Below are positions 8,829 to 19,171 of a DNA stretch of 64,000 nt, piece after piece (the stretch's first letter is position 1; each line of letters starts with the position of its first letter). This stretch comes from Aquamicrobium zhengzhouense (GTDB lineage: Bacteria > Pseudomonadota > Alphaproteobacteria > Rhizobiales > Rhizobiaceae). Made by a program: the position numbers and the translations under genes. Where the stretch lies: contig NZ_JADGMQ010000002.1 in NCBI RefSeq assembly GCF_016124105.1, positions 124,001-188,000 on the forward strand. Direction: 5' to 3'. The notes beneath the pieces were generated by a model. It saw only the letters and a program-made list of their open reading frames with translations, did no database searches and was not told where the DNA came from.

Positions 8829-10175
8829 TCACTCCACGAAGATCAGGGCAGGGGTTTCCAGAAGCGCCTTGATGCGCTGGATGAAAACGGCAGCGTCCCA
8901 GCCGTCGATGACGCGATGATCAAAGGACGACGACAGGTTCATCATCTTGGCCGGCACGAATTGCGCGCCATCCCAGACGGGCCGCACCATGATCTTGTTG
9001 ACGCCGATGATCGCGACTTCCGGGTAGTTGATGACGGGCGTCGTCGCGACACCGCCCATGGCACCAAGCGAGGTGATGGTGATGGTCGAGCCCGACAGTT
9101 CCTCACGTGTCGCCGTGCCGGATTTCGCAGCATCAGCGAGGCGGTTCACTTCGACGGCGCAGTCCCACAAATCGCGAGCCTCGGCATGGCGAACGACCGG
9201 CACGACGAGACCGGATGGGGTCTGCGCAGCAATGCCGATATGCACCCCGCCATGGCGGTGGATGATGCCGGCGTCATCATCATAGAGCGCATTGATCTGC
9301 GGCTGCTCGGCAATCGTCTTGACCATCGCCCGCATCAGGAATGGCAGGATCGTCAGTCTCGGGCGATCCGCACGCTTTTCCGCGTTAAGCCGGGCGCGCA
9401 GGTCTTCGAGCGCGTCGACATTGACCTCTTCGACATAGGTGATGTGCGGAATGCGCTGCTTGGACCGCGCCATCTTCTCGGCAATCTTGCGCCGAAGCCC
9501 GACGACCTTGATCTCCTCGACAGACATATCCGGCTGCTTGCCGGCTGGCGCTGACTGCTGCGGGCCGCGAGCAAAGAACTGGTCGAGATCGTCATGCGTG
9601 ATGCGTCCGGCAGGACCGGAGCCGTGGACCCGGCGAAGGTCAATGCCCGCTTCCTTTGCGCGTAGGCGCACGGCAGGAGAGGCCAGTGGGCGTTCACCTT
9701 CGGGGCGATGGGCTGAGGCGTTGGCGCTTGCGGAAAGGGTGTTACCCCCACCCCTAGCCCCTCCCCACAAGGGGGAGGGGGATTCCGTTTTTGCGGTCGC
9801 TGTCTCTGCTTTCGACGGGGCAGGCGCACTCGGCGCTTCGGCAGCTACAGGCCCGACCGAAAGTTCCCCTCCCCCTTGTGGGGAGGGGTTAGGGGTGGGG
9901 GTATCGGCGCCCCCCGCCTCAACAGCAACCTCGCCCGACACATCAATCTTCACGATCGGCGATCCCACCGCGACAGTGTCGCCGATTTCGGCGCCGAGCC
10001 ACGAAATTGTGCCTTCGACCGGCGATGGGATTTCGACGGTGGCCTTGTCGGTCATGACGGCGGCGAGGATGGCGTCTTCGCGGACGATATCGCCAATCTT
10101 CACGTGCCATTCGACGAGTTCGGCCTCAGCGACACCTTCGCCGACATCAGGCATCTTGATGATGAATTCGGCCAT
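8829..10175 (-). CDS. bkdB: Dihydrolipoamide acyltransferase (E2) of the branched-chain 2-oxoacid dehydrogenase complex
   Basis: A 448-residue E2 core protein. One lipoyl domain occupies residues about 1-80 with the lipoylated Lys44 in MTDKATVEIPS. A linker of about 90 residues follows, then a peripheral subunit-binding domain (KEAGIDLRRVHGSGPAGRI) and the catalytic domain ending with SFDHRVIDGWDAA, containing the active-site His and Asp. The linker is odd: its codons come partly from two inverted copies of a palindromic intergenic-type repeat, giving TPNPSPQGGGE and SPSPLWGGARGGG. E1 genes lie upstream and E3 downstream with gaps of 3-4 bp. The acyl specificity is inferred from the E1 partners. 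Confidence 0.95.
   Translation of the reverse strand: MAEFIIKMPDVGEGVAEAELVEWHVKIGDIVREDAILAAVMTDKATVEIPSPVEGTISWLGAEIGDTVAVGSPIVKIDVSGEVAVEAGGADTPTPNPSPQGGGELSVGPVAAEAPSAPAPSKAETATAKTESPSPLWGGARGGGNTLSASANASAHRPEGERPLASPAVRLRAKEAGIDLRRVHGSGPAGRITHDDLDQFFARGPQQSAPAGKQPDMSVEEIKVVGLRRKIAEKMARSKQRIPHITYVEEVNVDALEDLRARLNAEKRADRPRLTILPFLMRAMVKTIAEQPQINALYDDDAGIIHRHGGVHIGIAAQTPSGLVVPVVRHAEARDLWDCAVEVNRLADAAKSGTATREELSGSTITITSLGAMGGVATTPVINYPEVAIIGVNKIMVRPVWDGAQFVPAKMMNLSSSFDHRVIDGWDAAVFIQRIKALLETPALIFVE
9745..9901. repeat. Inverted pair of palindromic repeats inside the E2 linker coding sequence
   Basis: A G/C-asymmetric element of about 36 bp at 9745-9781 (ending AAGGGGGAGGGGG) recurs in reverse orientation at 9866-9901 (beginning CCCCTCCCCCTTGTGGGG), nearly identical and about 85 bp apart. 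Each copy also contains its own short palindrome around TTGTGG/CCACAA. Both are translated in frame, in opposite orientations, as part of the Pro/Gly/Ala-rich E2 linker. Similar elements are common between genes in Rhizobiales. Here they have been tolerated within a flexible linker. Confidence 0.85.
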
Positions 10176-10178
10176 CTC

Positions 10179-11192
10179 TTACGCCTCCATCACCTGAATG
10201 AGCGCTTCGCCGACGCGCTTGGGGCCGGGGAAATAATCCCACTCCTGCGCATGCGGGTAGGGCGTGTCCCAGCCGGTCACGCGCACGATCGGCGCTTCGA
10301 GATTGTAAAAGCAGTGCTGCTGTACGAGCGCGGCAAGCTCTGCCCCAAAGCCGGAGGTCAGCGTTGCCTCATGCACAATCACGCAGCGCCCGGTCTTGGT
10401 GACGGAGGCGACGATGGTGTCGAGGTCGAGCGGCAAAAGCGTGCGCAGATCGATCACTTCGGCGTCGATGCCGGCATCGTCGGCGGCGGCCTGCGCGACA
10501 TAGACCATGGTGCCGTAGGCAAGCAACGTGACAGCGGACCCTTCGCGGCGGATTTCTGCCTTGCCGAGCGGGACGGTGTAGTGACCATCCGGCGTTTCCG
10601 ACAGCGGATGTTTTGACCATGCGGTGACGGGCCGGTCGTGATGGCCATCGAACGGGCCGTTATAGAGCCGCTTGGGTTCAAGGAAGATCACCGGGTCGGG
10701 GTCCTCGATCGCGGCGATTAGAAGACCCTTCGCGTCATAAGGGTTCGACGGCACGACAACTTTCAGGCCCGACACATGGGTGAACAGAGCTTCCGGGCTC
10801 TGGCTGTGGGTTTGGCCGCCAAAGATGCCGCCGCCGGTCGGCATGCGCACGACAAGCGGGCAGGTGAACTGGCCGTTGGAGCGATAGCGCAGACGTGCAG
10901 CTTCCGAGACGATCTGGTCATAGGCCGGATAGACATAGTCGGCGAACTGAACTTCGACGCAGGGACGCAAGCCATAGGCGGCCATGCCAATCGCTGCGCC
11001 GACAATACCGGATTCGTTGATCGGCGCGTCAAAGCACCGGCTGTTGCCGTATTTTTGCTGGAGACCTGCGGTGCAGCGGAAGACCCCGCCGAAATAGCCA
11101 ACGTCCTCGCCAAAGACGACAACATTGTCATCGCGCGCCATCGACACATCCATCGCTGAGCGGATTGCCTCGATCATCGTCATGCGTGGCAT
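10179..11192 (-). CDS. bkdA2: 2-oxoisovalerate dehydrogenase E1 beta subunit
   Basis: A 337-residue transketolase-type pyrimidine-binding protein beginning MPRMTMIEAIRSAMDVSMA. Typical E1-beta blocks are visible: VVFGEDVGYFGGVFR (residues about 24-38, with the ThDP-contacting Glu), FDAPINESGIVGAAIG, and a C-terminal transketolase domain from about residue 215. Together with E1-alpha it decarboxylates branched-chain 2-oxoacids and acylates the E2 lipoyl group. It is 3 bp upstream of the E2 gene. A 307-bp repeat-filled gap separates it from the E1-alpha gene, unusual inside such an operon. Confidence 0.93.
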   Translation of the reverse strand: MPRMTMIEAIRSAMDVSMARDDNVVVFGEDVGYFGGVFRCTAGLQQKYGNSRCFDAPINESGIVGAAIGMAAYGLRPCVEVQFADYVYPAYDQIVSEAARLRYRSNGQFTCPLVVRMPTGGGIFGGQTHSQSPEALFTHVSGLKVVVPSNPYDAKGLLIAAIEDPDPVIFLEPKRLYNGPFDGHHDRPVTAWSKHPLSETPDGHYTVPLGKAEIRREGSAVTLLAYGTMVYVAQAAADDAGIDAEVIDLRTLLPLDLDTIVASVTKTGRCVIVHEATLTSGFGAELAALVQQHCFYNLEAPIVRVTGWDTPYPHAQEWDYFPGPKRVGEALIQVMEA

Positions 11193-11499
11193 GGGCGGTG
11201 CTCCGTGATCGAAGGTTGGCGCTGCCCCTCATCCGCCCTTCGGGCACCTTCTCCCCGCTGGCGGGGAAAAGGGAAAGAGGAGACGTCGCGGCAGTCGGTC
11301 CTCGCCCCGTTCACGGGGAGAGGATGCCGGCAGGCAGGTGAGGGGCTGCTGGGCGGTGTTGCCCCCTCCGTCGCTTCGCGACACCTCCCCCGCTTTGCAG
11401 GGGAGGATCCCGCTGCCGCGACGCAGATCCTCACCCGTTTACGGGGGAGGTGGTCCGAAGGACCGGACGGGGCGATGACGAATGCCAAGCTTCCCATCC
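11193..11499. repeat. Mosaic of palindromic intergenic repeats between the two E1 genes
   Basis: No gene is seen in these 307 bp. They hold several hairpin-forming modules typical of Rhizobiales intergenic mosaics: CCGCCCTTCGGGC with CTCCCCGCTGGCGGGGA (about 11230-11265), CCCGTTCACGGGGAGAGG (about 11308-11327), CGTCGCTTCGCGAC and CCCCCGCTTTGCAGGGG (about 11370-11403) and CACCCGTTTACGGGGGAGG with GGTCCGAAGGACC (about 11430-11465). They are related in style, not sequence-identical, to the pair inside the E2 gene. They could fold strongly in the transcript and reduce or decouple downstream expression. Confidence 0.75.
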
Positions 11500-12756
<1,257 letters not shown>

Positions 12757-12772
12757 TTATCGTCAGCTAATG

Positions 12773-12789
12773 CAAAGATTTCGTCTTTG
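12773..12789. promoter_or_regulatory. Small inverted repeat upstream of bkdA1
   Basis: CAAAGA-TTTCG-TCTTTG is a perfect 6-bp inverted repeat about 40 bp upstream of the E1-alpha start. It lies in the 252-bp spacer between the bkd operon and the preceding cysA gene, which otherwise shows no convincing gene. It could be an operator or part of a promoter; it is too short to be sure. Confidence 0.3.
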
Positions 12790-12984
12790 TCTATGAGGGG
12801 TAACTGGGCAGATGGCGGTGACAATCAAGCAAAAGCGGTCGTTTGCCGACTTCCTTTTCGAACTGTTCAATGATCGGGGAGTTGTCGTTCCCGATATTGC
12901 TGCGGACGTGCAAAGAACGAACAAATATTGCTGCAAAAAAATGCGGCCACGGGGCGTGTCCGCGAGTTGGGAGGCGAATTTTTG

Positions 12985-14070
12985 TCAGGCCGCGACCGGC
13001 TGCGGCAATGCCACTTCGTTCGGAGCCTCTATATCATCCTGAAACAGCTTCCACCGGCGCGGGCGGAATGCGATGCGGGAGCGCGAGGCTGCAGGATGGT
13101 CGACCGGCAGTTCGATCTCGACGCGGTGACCCGCGCCGCCGATTGCGAGTTCAACCCGTTTGGTGCCAGCAACGCGGCGGCTGACGCCTGCCGTGCCTGC
13201 AATGCAGCCGCCGCAACCATCGAGAAGCTCGATGTCGTGCGGGCGGAAATAGAGTTTGGCACTGCCGCTCGGAACGTTGTGCGCCTTGAGGCCGATACTC
13301 CGGTCTTCGAACCAGACTTCGCCGTGCTCGACACGGACCGGCAGCACGCTGGAATCGCCGATGAAGCCATAGACGAAGGGCGAGACCGGGTTGTCATAGA
13401 CCTGATCGGCCGTGCCGACCTGCTCGATCTTGCCCTGGCTCATCACGACGACGCGATCAGCAAGTTCGAGCGCTTCTTCCTGATCGTGGGTGACGAAGAC
13501 GGTGGTGTGGCCAGTCGCGTCGTGAATCTCGCGCAGCCACCGGCGCAGCTCGCGCCGCACCTGTGCGTCGAGTGCACCGAACGGTTCGTCGAGGAGGAGA
13601 ACGCGCGGCTCAATCGCCAGCGCACGGGCGAGCGCCACACGCTGACGCTGGCCGCCAGACAGTTGGCTTGGGTAGCGGCCGGCAAGACCTGAGAGCTGGA
13701 CAAGGTCGAGCAGCTCGAGCGCACGGCGCTTAATCTCGTGTTTGGGCGGGCGCGTTGCGGCGGGGCGGATGTTCAGGCCGAAGGCGACATTGTCTTCGAC
13801 GGTCATATGCCGGAACAGCGCGTAGTGCTGGAAGACGAAGCCGACATTGCGCTCACCGACCGATTTCAGCGACGCATCTTCGTCGCCGAAGAAGACGTTG
13901 CCACCAGTTGGGAAATCGAGCCCGGCAATGAGGCGCAGGAGCGTTGTCTTGCCGGAGCCGGAGGGGCCGAGCAGGGCGATGAGTTCGCCGGAGCGGATGT
14001 CGAGCGAGACGTCTTTCAGCGCGGTGAAGCCGCCGAATTCCTTCTGGACGTTGCGGATGCCAAGTTCCAT
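12985..14070 (-). CDS. cysA: Sulfate/thiosulfate ABC transporter ATP-binding protein (Sbp-type set)
   Basis: A 361-residue ATPase with Walker [10 protein letters not shown] (about residues 36-44), signature [15 protein letters not shown], Walker [12 protein letters not shown] and switch VTHDQEEAL, followed by a TOBE domain in the last 110 residues. ABC proteins linked to CysT/CysW permeases and a sulfate-binding protein are CysA. The start chosen is ATG 14070 ([12 protein letters not shown]), because GAGGAGAG lies just upstream; the frame is open further but overlaps cysW. It closes the minus-strand sbp-cysT-cysW-cysA unit, 10 bp after cysW. Confidence 0.93.
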   Translation of the reverse strand: MELGIRNVQKEFGGFTALKDVSLDIRSGELIALLGPSGSGKTTLLRLIAGLDFPTGGNVFFGDEDASLKSVGERNVGFVFQHYALFRHMTVEDNVAFGLNIRPAATRPPKHEIKRRALELLDLVQLSGLAGRYPSQLSGGQRQRVALARALAIEPRVLLLDEPFGALDAQVRRELRRWLREIHDATGHTTVFVTHDQEEALELADRVVVMSQGKIEQVGTADQVYDNPVSPFVYGFIGDSSVLPVRVEHGEVWFEDRSIGLKAHNVPSGSAKLYFRPHDIELLDGCGGCIAGTAGVSRRVAGTKRVELAIGGAGHRVEIELPVDHPAASRSRIAFRPRRWKLFQDDIEAPNEVALPQPVAA

Positions 14071-14080
14071 GGCTCTCTCC

Positions 14081-14974
14081 TCAATGAGTTCTGCTGCCGG
14101 TCGCGAGCTGGTCGGCAAAGCGCCACTCGAGCCAGGATTTTGCGACAAGCGTGACCAGCGCGAGGCCTGCGAGAACCGAGGCGAGGCTGAACGCGGCGAC
14201 GGACATGTATTCGTTGTAGAAAAGCTCGACCTGCAGCGGCATGGTCACCGTCTCGCCGCGCAACTTGCCGGAGAGGACGGCGACAGCGCCGAACTCGCCC
14301 ATGGCGCGGGCGTTGCAGAGAAGAACGCCGTAAAGCAGCGCCCATTTCACGTTGGGCAGCGTCACGTACCAGAACGCCTGCCAACCCGACGCACCAAGCG
14401 ATATCGCCGCTTCCTCATCGCCATTGCCCTGATCCTGCATCAGCGGGATGAGCTCGCGAGCGATGAATGGGAAGGTGACAAAGATCGTTGCCAGCACCAC
14501 GCCCGGTACCGCGAAGATGACGCGGATGCCGAAATCTTCGAGCAACCAGCCACCAACGGCGGAGTTGGAGCCGAGCAGCAGGATGTAGACAAGACCGGCG
14601 ACGACCGGCGAGACCGAGAAGGGCAGGTCGATCAGCGAGATCAGGAAGGCGCGTCCGGGGAAGCGATACTTTGCGATAGCCCACGCCGCCGCGATGCCGA
14701 AGACGAGGTTGCAGGGCACGGCGATCAGCGCGATGAGCAAGGTCAGCTTGATTGCTGCCAGAGCGTCGGGATTGCTGAAGACCTCGAGATATTTGGCGAT
14801 GCCAAAGCGGAAGGCTTCAACGAAGACGGCAGCGAGCGGCAAGAGCAGGAAGACCGCTAGAAGAACCAGCGTCAGCCCGATCGCGACAAGTCGGAAGTTA
14901 CGCGGTTCGGTGACGGGTGAGCGGAAGGCAAGCGCGCGATCGTTTCGCGTTGCGTGAAAGACGGCGTCAGCCAT
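14081..14974 (-). CDS. cysW: Sulfate ABC transporter permease CysW (Sbp-type set)
   Basis: A 297-residue inner-membrane permease with five or six hydrophobic segments and the BPD permease loop near [20 protein letters not shown]. Family-typical blocks such as [20 protein letters not shown] and [20 protein letters not shown] identify it as CysW. It overlaps the upstream cysT by 8 bp and precedes cysA by 10 bp. It forms the channel with CysT for high-affinity sulfate uptake feeding cysteine synthesis. Confidence 0.93.
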   Translation of the reverse strand: MADAVFHATRNDRALAFRSPVTEPRNFRLVAIGLTLVLLAVFLLLPLAAVFVEAFRFGIAKYLEVFSNPDALAAIKLTLLIALIAVPCNLVFGIAAAWAIAKYRFPGRAFLISLIDLPFSVSPVVAGLVYILLLGSNSAVGGWLLEDFGIRVIFAVPGVVLATIFVTFPFIARELIPLMQDQGNGDEEAAISLGASGWQAFWYVTLPNVKWALLYGVLLCNARAMGEFGAVAVLSGKLRGETVTMPLQVELFYNEYMSVAAFSLASVLAGLALVTLVAKSWLEWRFADQLATGSRTH

Positions 14975-15806
14975 TGCCGAACCTCCTCTGACTCCAAACC
15001 TGAATGAGGTTGATCGCGAGCAGGATCGCGAAAGATGCGAGCAGCATCACTGCGGCGATGGCGGCTGCGGCGGCGTAGTTGAACTCTTCCAGCCGAAAGA
15101 CGATCAAAAGCGGCAGGATTTCGGTCTGGCGCGGCAGGTTTCCTGCGATGAAAATCACTGAGCCATATTCACCAACGGCACGCGCAAAGGCGAGCGAAAA
15201 GCCGGTGAGGATGGCTGGAAGCAGCGCCGGCAGGATCACGCGGCGAATTGTTTGCTCACGCGATGCGCCGAGCGTGGCGGATGCTTCCTCGATCTCCTTG
15301 GAAAAGTCCTGCAGGACTGGCTGCACCGAGCGCACCACGAAGGGCAGGCCTATGAAGACCAGTGCGATCCAGATGCCGAGCGGCGTATAGGCGATGCGCC
15401 AGCCATTGGGCGCAACGAGGCTGCCGATCCAGCCATTGGGCGAATAGATCGAGGCAAGCGCAATGCCGGCGACAGCGGTGGGCAGCGCGAAGGGCAGGTC
15501 GACCATCGCGTCCAGCGCACGCTTGCCGGGAAAGCCGTAACGCACCAGGACCCAGGCGACGAGCACGCCGATCACAGCGTTGAACGCGGCGGCAAGCAGC
15601 GATGCGCCGAAGCTGAGCCGCAACGCTGCAAGAAAGCGAGGGCCGGTGACGATCTCGGTGAAGGTCTGCCAGTCGAGTTCAAATGTTTTCAGGAACAGCC
15701 CGGCAATCGGGATGAGCACGATGATCATCAAATAGAATATCGTGAAGCCGAAGGTCAGCCGGAACCCCGGTATGATGCTTGGCTCGCGAAAGCGCAGTGT
15801 CGTCAT
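14967..15806 (-). CDS. cysT: Sulfate ABC transporter permease CysT (Sbp-type set)
   Basis: A 279-residue permease. The region IIPGFRLTFGFTIFYLMIIV near the N terminus and DLPFALPTAVAGIALASIYS in mid-protein match CysT/CysU, and the coupling loop ASATLGASREQTIRRVILPA is near residue 190. It follows the sulfate-binding protein gene by 61 bp and overlaps cysW by 8 bp. A second cysT with the same block structure lies about 2.5 kb away in the divergent set, so the two copies are paralogues or were gained separately. Confidence 0.93.
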   Translation of the reverse strand: MTTLRFREPSIIPGFRLTFGFTIFYLMIIVLIPIAGLFLKTFELDWQTFTEIVTGPRFLAALRLSFGASLLAAAFNAVIGVLVAWVLVRYGFPGKRALDAMVDLPFALPTAVAGIALASIYSPNGWIGSLVAPNGWRIAYTPLGIWIALVFIGLPFVVRSVQPVLQDFSKEIEEASATLGASREQTIRRVILPALLPAILTGFSLAFARAVGEYGSVIFIAGNLPRQTEILPLLIVFRLEEFNYAAAAAIAAVMLLASFAILLAINLIQVWSQRRFGNG

Positions 15807-15867
15807 GAACGGGGACCCCTCTCAGCTGCAGTTGAGGAGTGAGACACCCCCCAACCGCACAATCTTC

Positions 15868-16887
15868 CTAGTTGCTGGAATAAATCTGATCGAAGATGCC
15901 GCCGTCGGCGAAGTGCTTCTTTTGCGCTTCCGCCCAGCCCCCGAATGTGTCGTCGATCGTGACGAGCTTTAGATCTGGAAAGCGCTTCACGTCCTCTTCC
16001 GCAGCGTGTTCGGGATATTGCGGGCGGTAGTAACTGGAGGCGATGATTTTTTGACCTTCCGGGCTGTAGAGATAGTCCAGATATGCCTTCGCCAGTTCTC
16101 GGGTGCCTCGCTCATCGACATTCTTGTCAACGATGGCCACTGGCGGTTCCGCAAGGATCGAAAGGGGCGGCACGACAATTTCCACGCTGCCCGGCTCAAG
16201 TTCTTCGATGGCCAGGAAGGCCTCGTTTTCCCATGCAAGGAGGACGTCACCAAGACCGTTCTTGACGAACGTGTTCGTCGAACCTCGCGCGCCACTGTCC
16301 AGCACTGGAACGCGCGCGAAAAGTTGACCTACGAACTCTTTCGCAGCCCCTTCGTCGCCTCCGCTTCGCTCAAGTTGATAAGCCCATGCCGCCAGATAGT
16401 TCCAGCGTGCACCGCCCGAGCTTTTAGGATTTGGCGTGATGACCTCGATATCGTCCCTTATCAGGTCGTTCCAATCCTTGATGTTCTTCGGATTGCCACT
16501 GCGAACGAGAAAAACAATCGTCGAGTAATAGGGCGAAGAGTTCTTGGGAAATTCACTTTGCCATCCTTCGTCGATCAATCCTGCTTCCTGCGCGGCGAGG
16601 ATATCGCTTGCGAGCGCCAGGGTAAGGACATCGGCCGGAAGGCCATCAATGACAGTGCGCACCTGAGAGCCGGACCCGCCATGCGTTGCGCTCACGGTGA
16701 CGTCTTTTCCGGTTTTCTCCTGCCAGTGCTTTGCGAACGCGGCATTGTATTTGCGATAGAGTTCGCGGGTCGGATCGTATGAAACGTTGGTTAGCGCATC
16801 TTGAGCCGAAGCTGCAGAGATTGCGCCAAGCTGAGCGGAGACTGCAATTGTTGCGGCCACGATAAAGGAAGTTCGGTTGAGGCTCAT
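15868..16887 (-). CDS. sbp: Sulfate-binding periplasmic protein, Sbp-type
   Basis: A 339-residue protein with a signal peptide (about residues 1-28, cleavage near AASA-QD). Family signatures are THGGSGSQ and TPNPKSSGGARWNYLAAWAY. The segment ADVLTLALASDI matches the sulfate-specific Sbp branch (E. coli Sbp has a TLALA core here), in contrast with the NQV core of CysP. It is the first gene of the minus-strand importer. It captures sulfate in the periplasm and hands it to CysTW. The Sbp versus CysP assignment rests on my recollection of that motif. Confidence 0.88.
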   Translation of the reverse strand: MSLNRTSFIVAATIAVSAQLGAISAASAQDALTNVSYDPTRELYRKYNAAFAKHWQEKTGKDVTVSATHGGSGSQVRTVIDGLPADVLTLALASDILAAQEAGLIDEGWQSEFPKNSSPYYSTIVFLVRSGNPKNIKDWNDLIRDDIEVITPNPKSSGGARWNYLAAWAYQLERSGGDEGAAKEFVGQLFARVPVLDSGARGSTNTFVKNGLGDVLLAWENEAFLAIEELEPGSVEIVVPPLSILAEPPVAIVDKNVDERGTRELAKAYLDYLYSPEGQKIIASSYYRPQYPEHAAEEDVKRFPDLKLVTIDDTFGGWAEAQKKHFADGGIFDQIYSSN

Positions 16888-17254
16888 GTCGTCCCTCCTG
16901 TCAGAAACATGATTACTCTAGAGGCTTCGCTTCCGTTTGCTGCGCTTCGAAACCGTTAAACTTCCCCGCCTGATTGTATTTTCTGTTCCCTGTCACGGAA
17001 GATCGCGACAACGATTTTCCGCGTTTGTGCGTAAAGATCTGGAACGCCGTCATCCTTGGATCGCAAAACGGAAGACGCCGGCCCGCTGTTCCGCGCTTTT
17101 GTCAATATTAGAATGATGTTCTACCAGCGGATGTAAACTGGAACCAAATTCCGTCGATCGTCTTCCTGCTGAATGCACATGCCTCAACCGGATAGGTGTT
17201 TGCGACTATCTTCTTTCGATACGGATCCGATCCATTCGCCCGCAGGGAGCTGTC
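16888..17254. promoter_or_regulatory. Divergent control region between the two sulfate importer operons
   Basis: The 367 bp between sbp and cysP contain no credible gene. They must hold the outward-facing promoters of both importer operons, so a shared sulfur-responsive regulator (CysB-like) would act here. I see no clear long palindrome; the stretch near 17090-17160 is relatively AT-rich. A GGGAG ribosome site precedes the cysP ATG, and the sbp leader has a GGAGGGAC site. Confidence 0.5.
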
Positions 17255-18256
17255 ATGAAACGTCTTCTTCTCGTTACTGCCGCGCTAGCCGCTCTGGCCT
17301 CTGCGCCTGTCCAAGCCCAGACAGCCGACAAGATTCTGAACTCTTCCTATGACATCGGGCGGGAACTGTTTGCTGCGGTCAATAAAGCCTTTGTTCCGGC
17401 TTACAAGACCTCGACCGAGCGCGACGTGACCATTGATCAGTCCCATGGCGGCTCCTCGGCGCAGGCACGAGCGATTTCCGAAGGTCTTGAAGCCGATGTT
17501 GTGACCTTCAATCAGGTTTCCGACATCGACTTTCTGGTGAAGCAGGGCTTCGTGTCAGGCGACTGGCAGAGCGAATTTCCAAACAATGCTTCGCCCTACT
17601 ATTCCTTCCCATCCTTCCTCGTTCGCGCTGGAAACCCGAAGGACATCAAGGATTGGGACGATCTTGCCCGCGACGATGTGCAGGTGATCTTCCCGAACCC
17701 GAAGACGTCGGGAAATGCGCGTTACACCTATCTTGCCGCGACCGCCTATGCGCTTGAGGCTTTCGATGGCGATCAGGAGAAGGTGCGTGAGTTTATCGGC
17801 AAGATCTTCGACAACGTTCCGGTGTTCGATACGGGCGGTCGCGCTGCCACTACGACATTCGTTGAGCGCGAGATCGGCGACGTCATCATCACGTTCGAGG
17901 CAGAAACGCGCGGCATTGCCAGAGAATTCGGCGTCGACAGGTTCGACTCTGTGGTGCCTTCGGTCAGCCTGCTCGCGGAATTCCCGGTCGCGATTGTTGA
18001 CAAGGTTGCAGAAAAGCGTGGGTCGACCCAGCTCGCCAACGACTATCTGAACTTTCTCTATTCCGAAGAGGGACAACGTATTCTGGCTCAGCACGGCAAT
18101 CGCGTCCACGATGAGAAGGTCAAGGCCGAGTTTGCGGACCAGTTTCCTGAAATCAGGCTCGTGACTGTCGAGGACGTTTTTGGTGGCTGGGAGAAGATCG
18201 GCGAGGAGCACTTTGCCTCAGGTGCCGTACTCGACCAGATCTATGGCGAGCGCTAA
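17255..18256 (+). CDS. cysP: Sulfate/thiosulfate-binding periplasmic protein, CysP-type
   Basis: A 333-residue protein with a signal peptide (about 1-22, cleavage near VQAQT). It has the family block QSHGGSSAQ and FPNPKTSGNARYTYLAATAY. The segment ADVVTFNQVSDI corresponds to the VVTYNQVTDV of E. coli CysP, the thiosulfate/sulfate-binding branch, and differs from the Sbp-type protein encoded divergently. It starts the plus-strand cysP-cysT-cysW-cysA operon. Substrate preference for thiosulfate is inferred from this motif only. Confidence 0.88.
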   Translation: MKRLLLVTAALAALASAPVQAQTADKILNSSYDIGRELFAAVNKAFVPAYKTSTERDVTIDQSHGGSSAQARAISEGLEADVVTFNQVSDIDFLVKQGFVSGDWQSEFPNNASPYYSFPSFLVRAGNPKDIKDWDDLARDDVQVIFPNPKTSGNARYTYLAATAYALEAFDGDQEKVREFIGKIFDNVPVFDTGGRAATTTFVEREIGDVIITFEAETRGIAREFGVDRFDSVVPSVSLLAEFPVAIVDKVAEKRGSTQLANDYLNFLYSEEGQRILAQHGNRVHDEKVKAEFADQFPEIRLVTVEDVFGGWEKIGEEHFASGAVLDQIYGER

Positions 18257-18347
18257 GTTTCACAAATCAATGTAGTGATGACCGGTGGGGATATCCCGCC
18301 GGTTCCTTTATGATGATGACGCCACGCGCCATGGAAGGGGGCAGCTT

Positions 18348-19169
18348 TTGAGACGCCGCGTATTGCCCGGTTTCCCACTGTCGCTAGGAATTACGCTTTT
18401 CTACGTCACCTTGATCGTCGCATTGCCGATCGGCGCATTGATATTCAAGGCGGCGAGCCTGGGGCCAGAGGATTATTGGCGGATCATCTCGTCGGGACGT
18501 GCTGTTGCTAGCTATCGCATTACCGTGCTGAGCGCGCTTGGCGCAACCCTCGCCAATCTGATCTTCGGCCTCGCCCTGGCCTGGGTGTTGGTGCGCTACG
18601 ATTTCCCGGGAAAACGTCTGGTCGACGCGATCGTGGATTTGCCATTTGCATTGCCAACTTCGGTTGCAGGCATCGCACTGACAGCAATGTTCGCGCAAAA
18701 CAGCTGGCTCGGATCCGCGCTCGCGAATATCGGGATCACGGTCGTCTACACGCCTCTCGGCATCATGATAGCGATGTTCTTTACGAGCCTGCCGTTCGTC
18801 GTCCGGACTGTGCAGCCGGTTCTGGAAGATCTGGATCCTGCGCTTGAAGAGGCGGCCCAATCACTCGGCGGTTCTGACTGGAGCATTTTCCGGCGTGTGA
18901 TCCTTCCTCTTCTTACGCCTGCGCTTCTGGCTGGTCTTTCGCTCTCATTTGCTCGAAGTCTTGGCGAATTCGGTGCTGTCATCTTCATCGCCGGAAATCG
19001 GCCGAACTCGACCGAAATTACCTCGCTGCTCGCCTTTATAAGGCTTGAAGAATACAACTATCAGGGAGCGGCGGCGATCGCATCCGTCATGCTCTTCGCC
19101 GCATTTGTGATGCTGGCCGTGACCAACTATTTGCAAGCGCGCGCTTTGCGCTACACGGTGAGGAGCTGA
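18348..19169 (+). CDS. cysT: Sulfate/thiosulfate ABC transporter permease CysT (CysP-type set)
   Basis: A 273-residue permease opening MRRRVLPGFPLSLGITLF, almost the RRVLPGFTLSLG start of E. coli CysU. DLPFALPTSVAGIALTAMFA and the coupling loop EEAAQSLGGSDWSIFRRVIL follow. The start is uncertain: I chose TTG at 18348 because GGAAGGGGG lies about 7 nt upstream; a GTG at 18285 would add 21 residues but has no ribosome site, and the nearby ATGs are out of frame. It is 2 bp upstream of cysW in the plus-strand operon. Confidence 0.9.
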   Translation: MRRRVLPGFPLSLGITLFYVTLIVALPIGALIFKAASLGPEDYWRIISSGRAVASYRITVLSALGATLANLIFGLALAWVLVRYDFPGKRLVDAIVDLPFALPTSVAGIALTAMFAQNSWLGSALANIGITVVYTPLGIMIAMFFTSLPFVVRTVQPVLEDLDPALEEAAQSLGGSDWSIFRRVILPLLTPALLAGLSLSFARSLGEFGAVIFIAGNRPNSTEITSLLAFIRLEEYNYQGAAAIASVMLFAAFVMLAVTNYLQARALRYTVRS

Positions 19170-19171
19170 AG

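Noticed and set aside
12812-13042. Possible small gene (76 codons) divergent from the bkd operon, considered as an Lrp-type bkdR
   Set aside because: It has no HTH or RAM-domain features, no clear ribosome site, and runs into the antisense of cysA.
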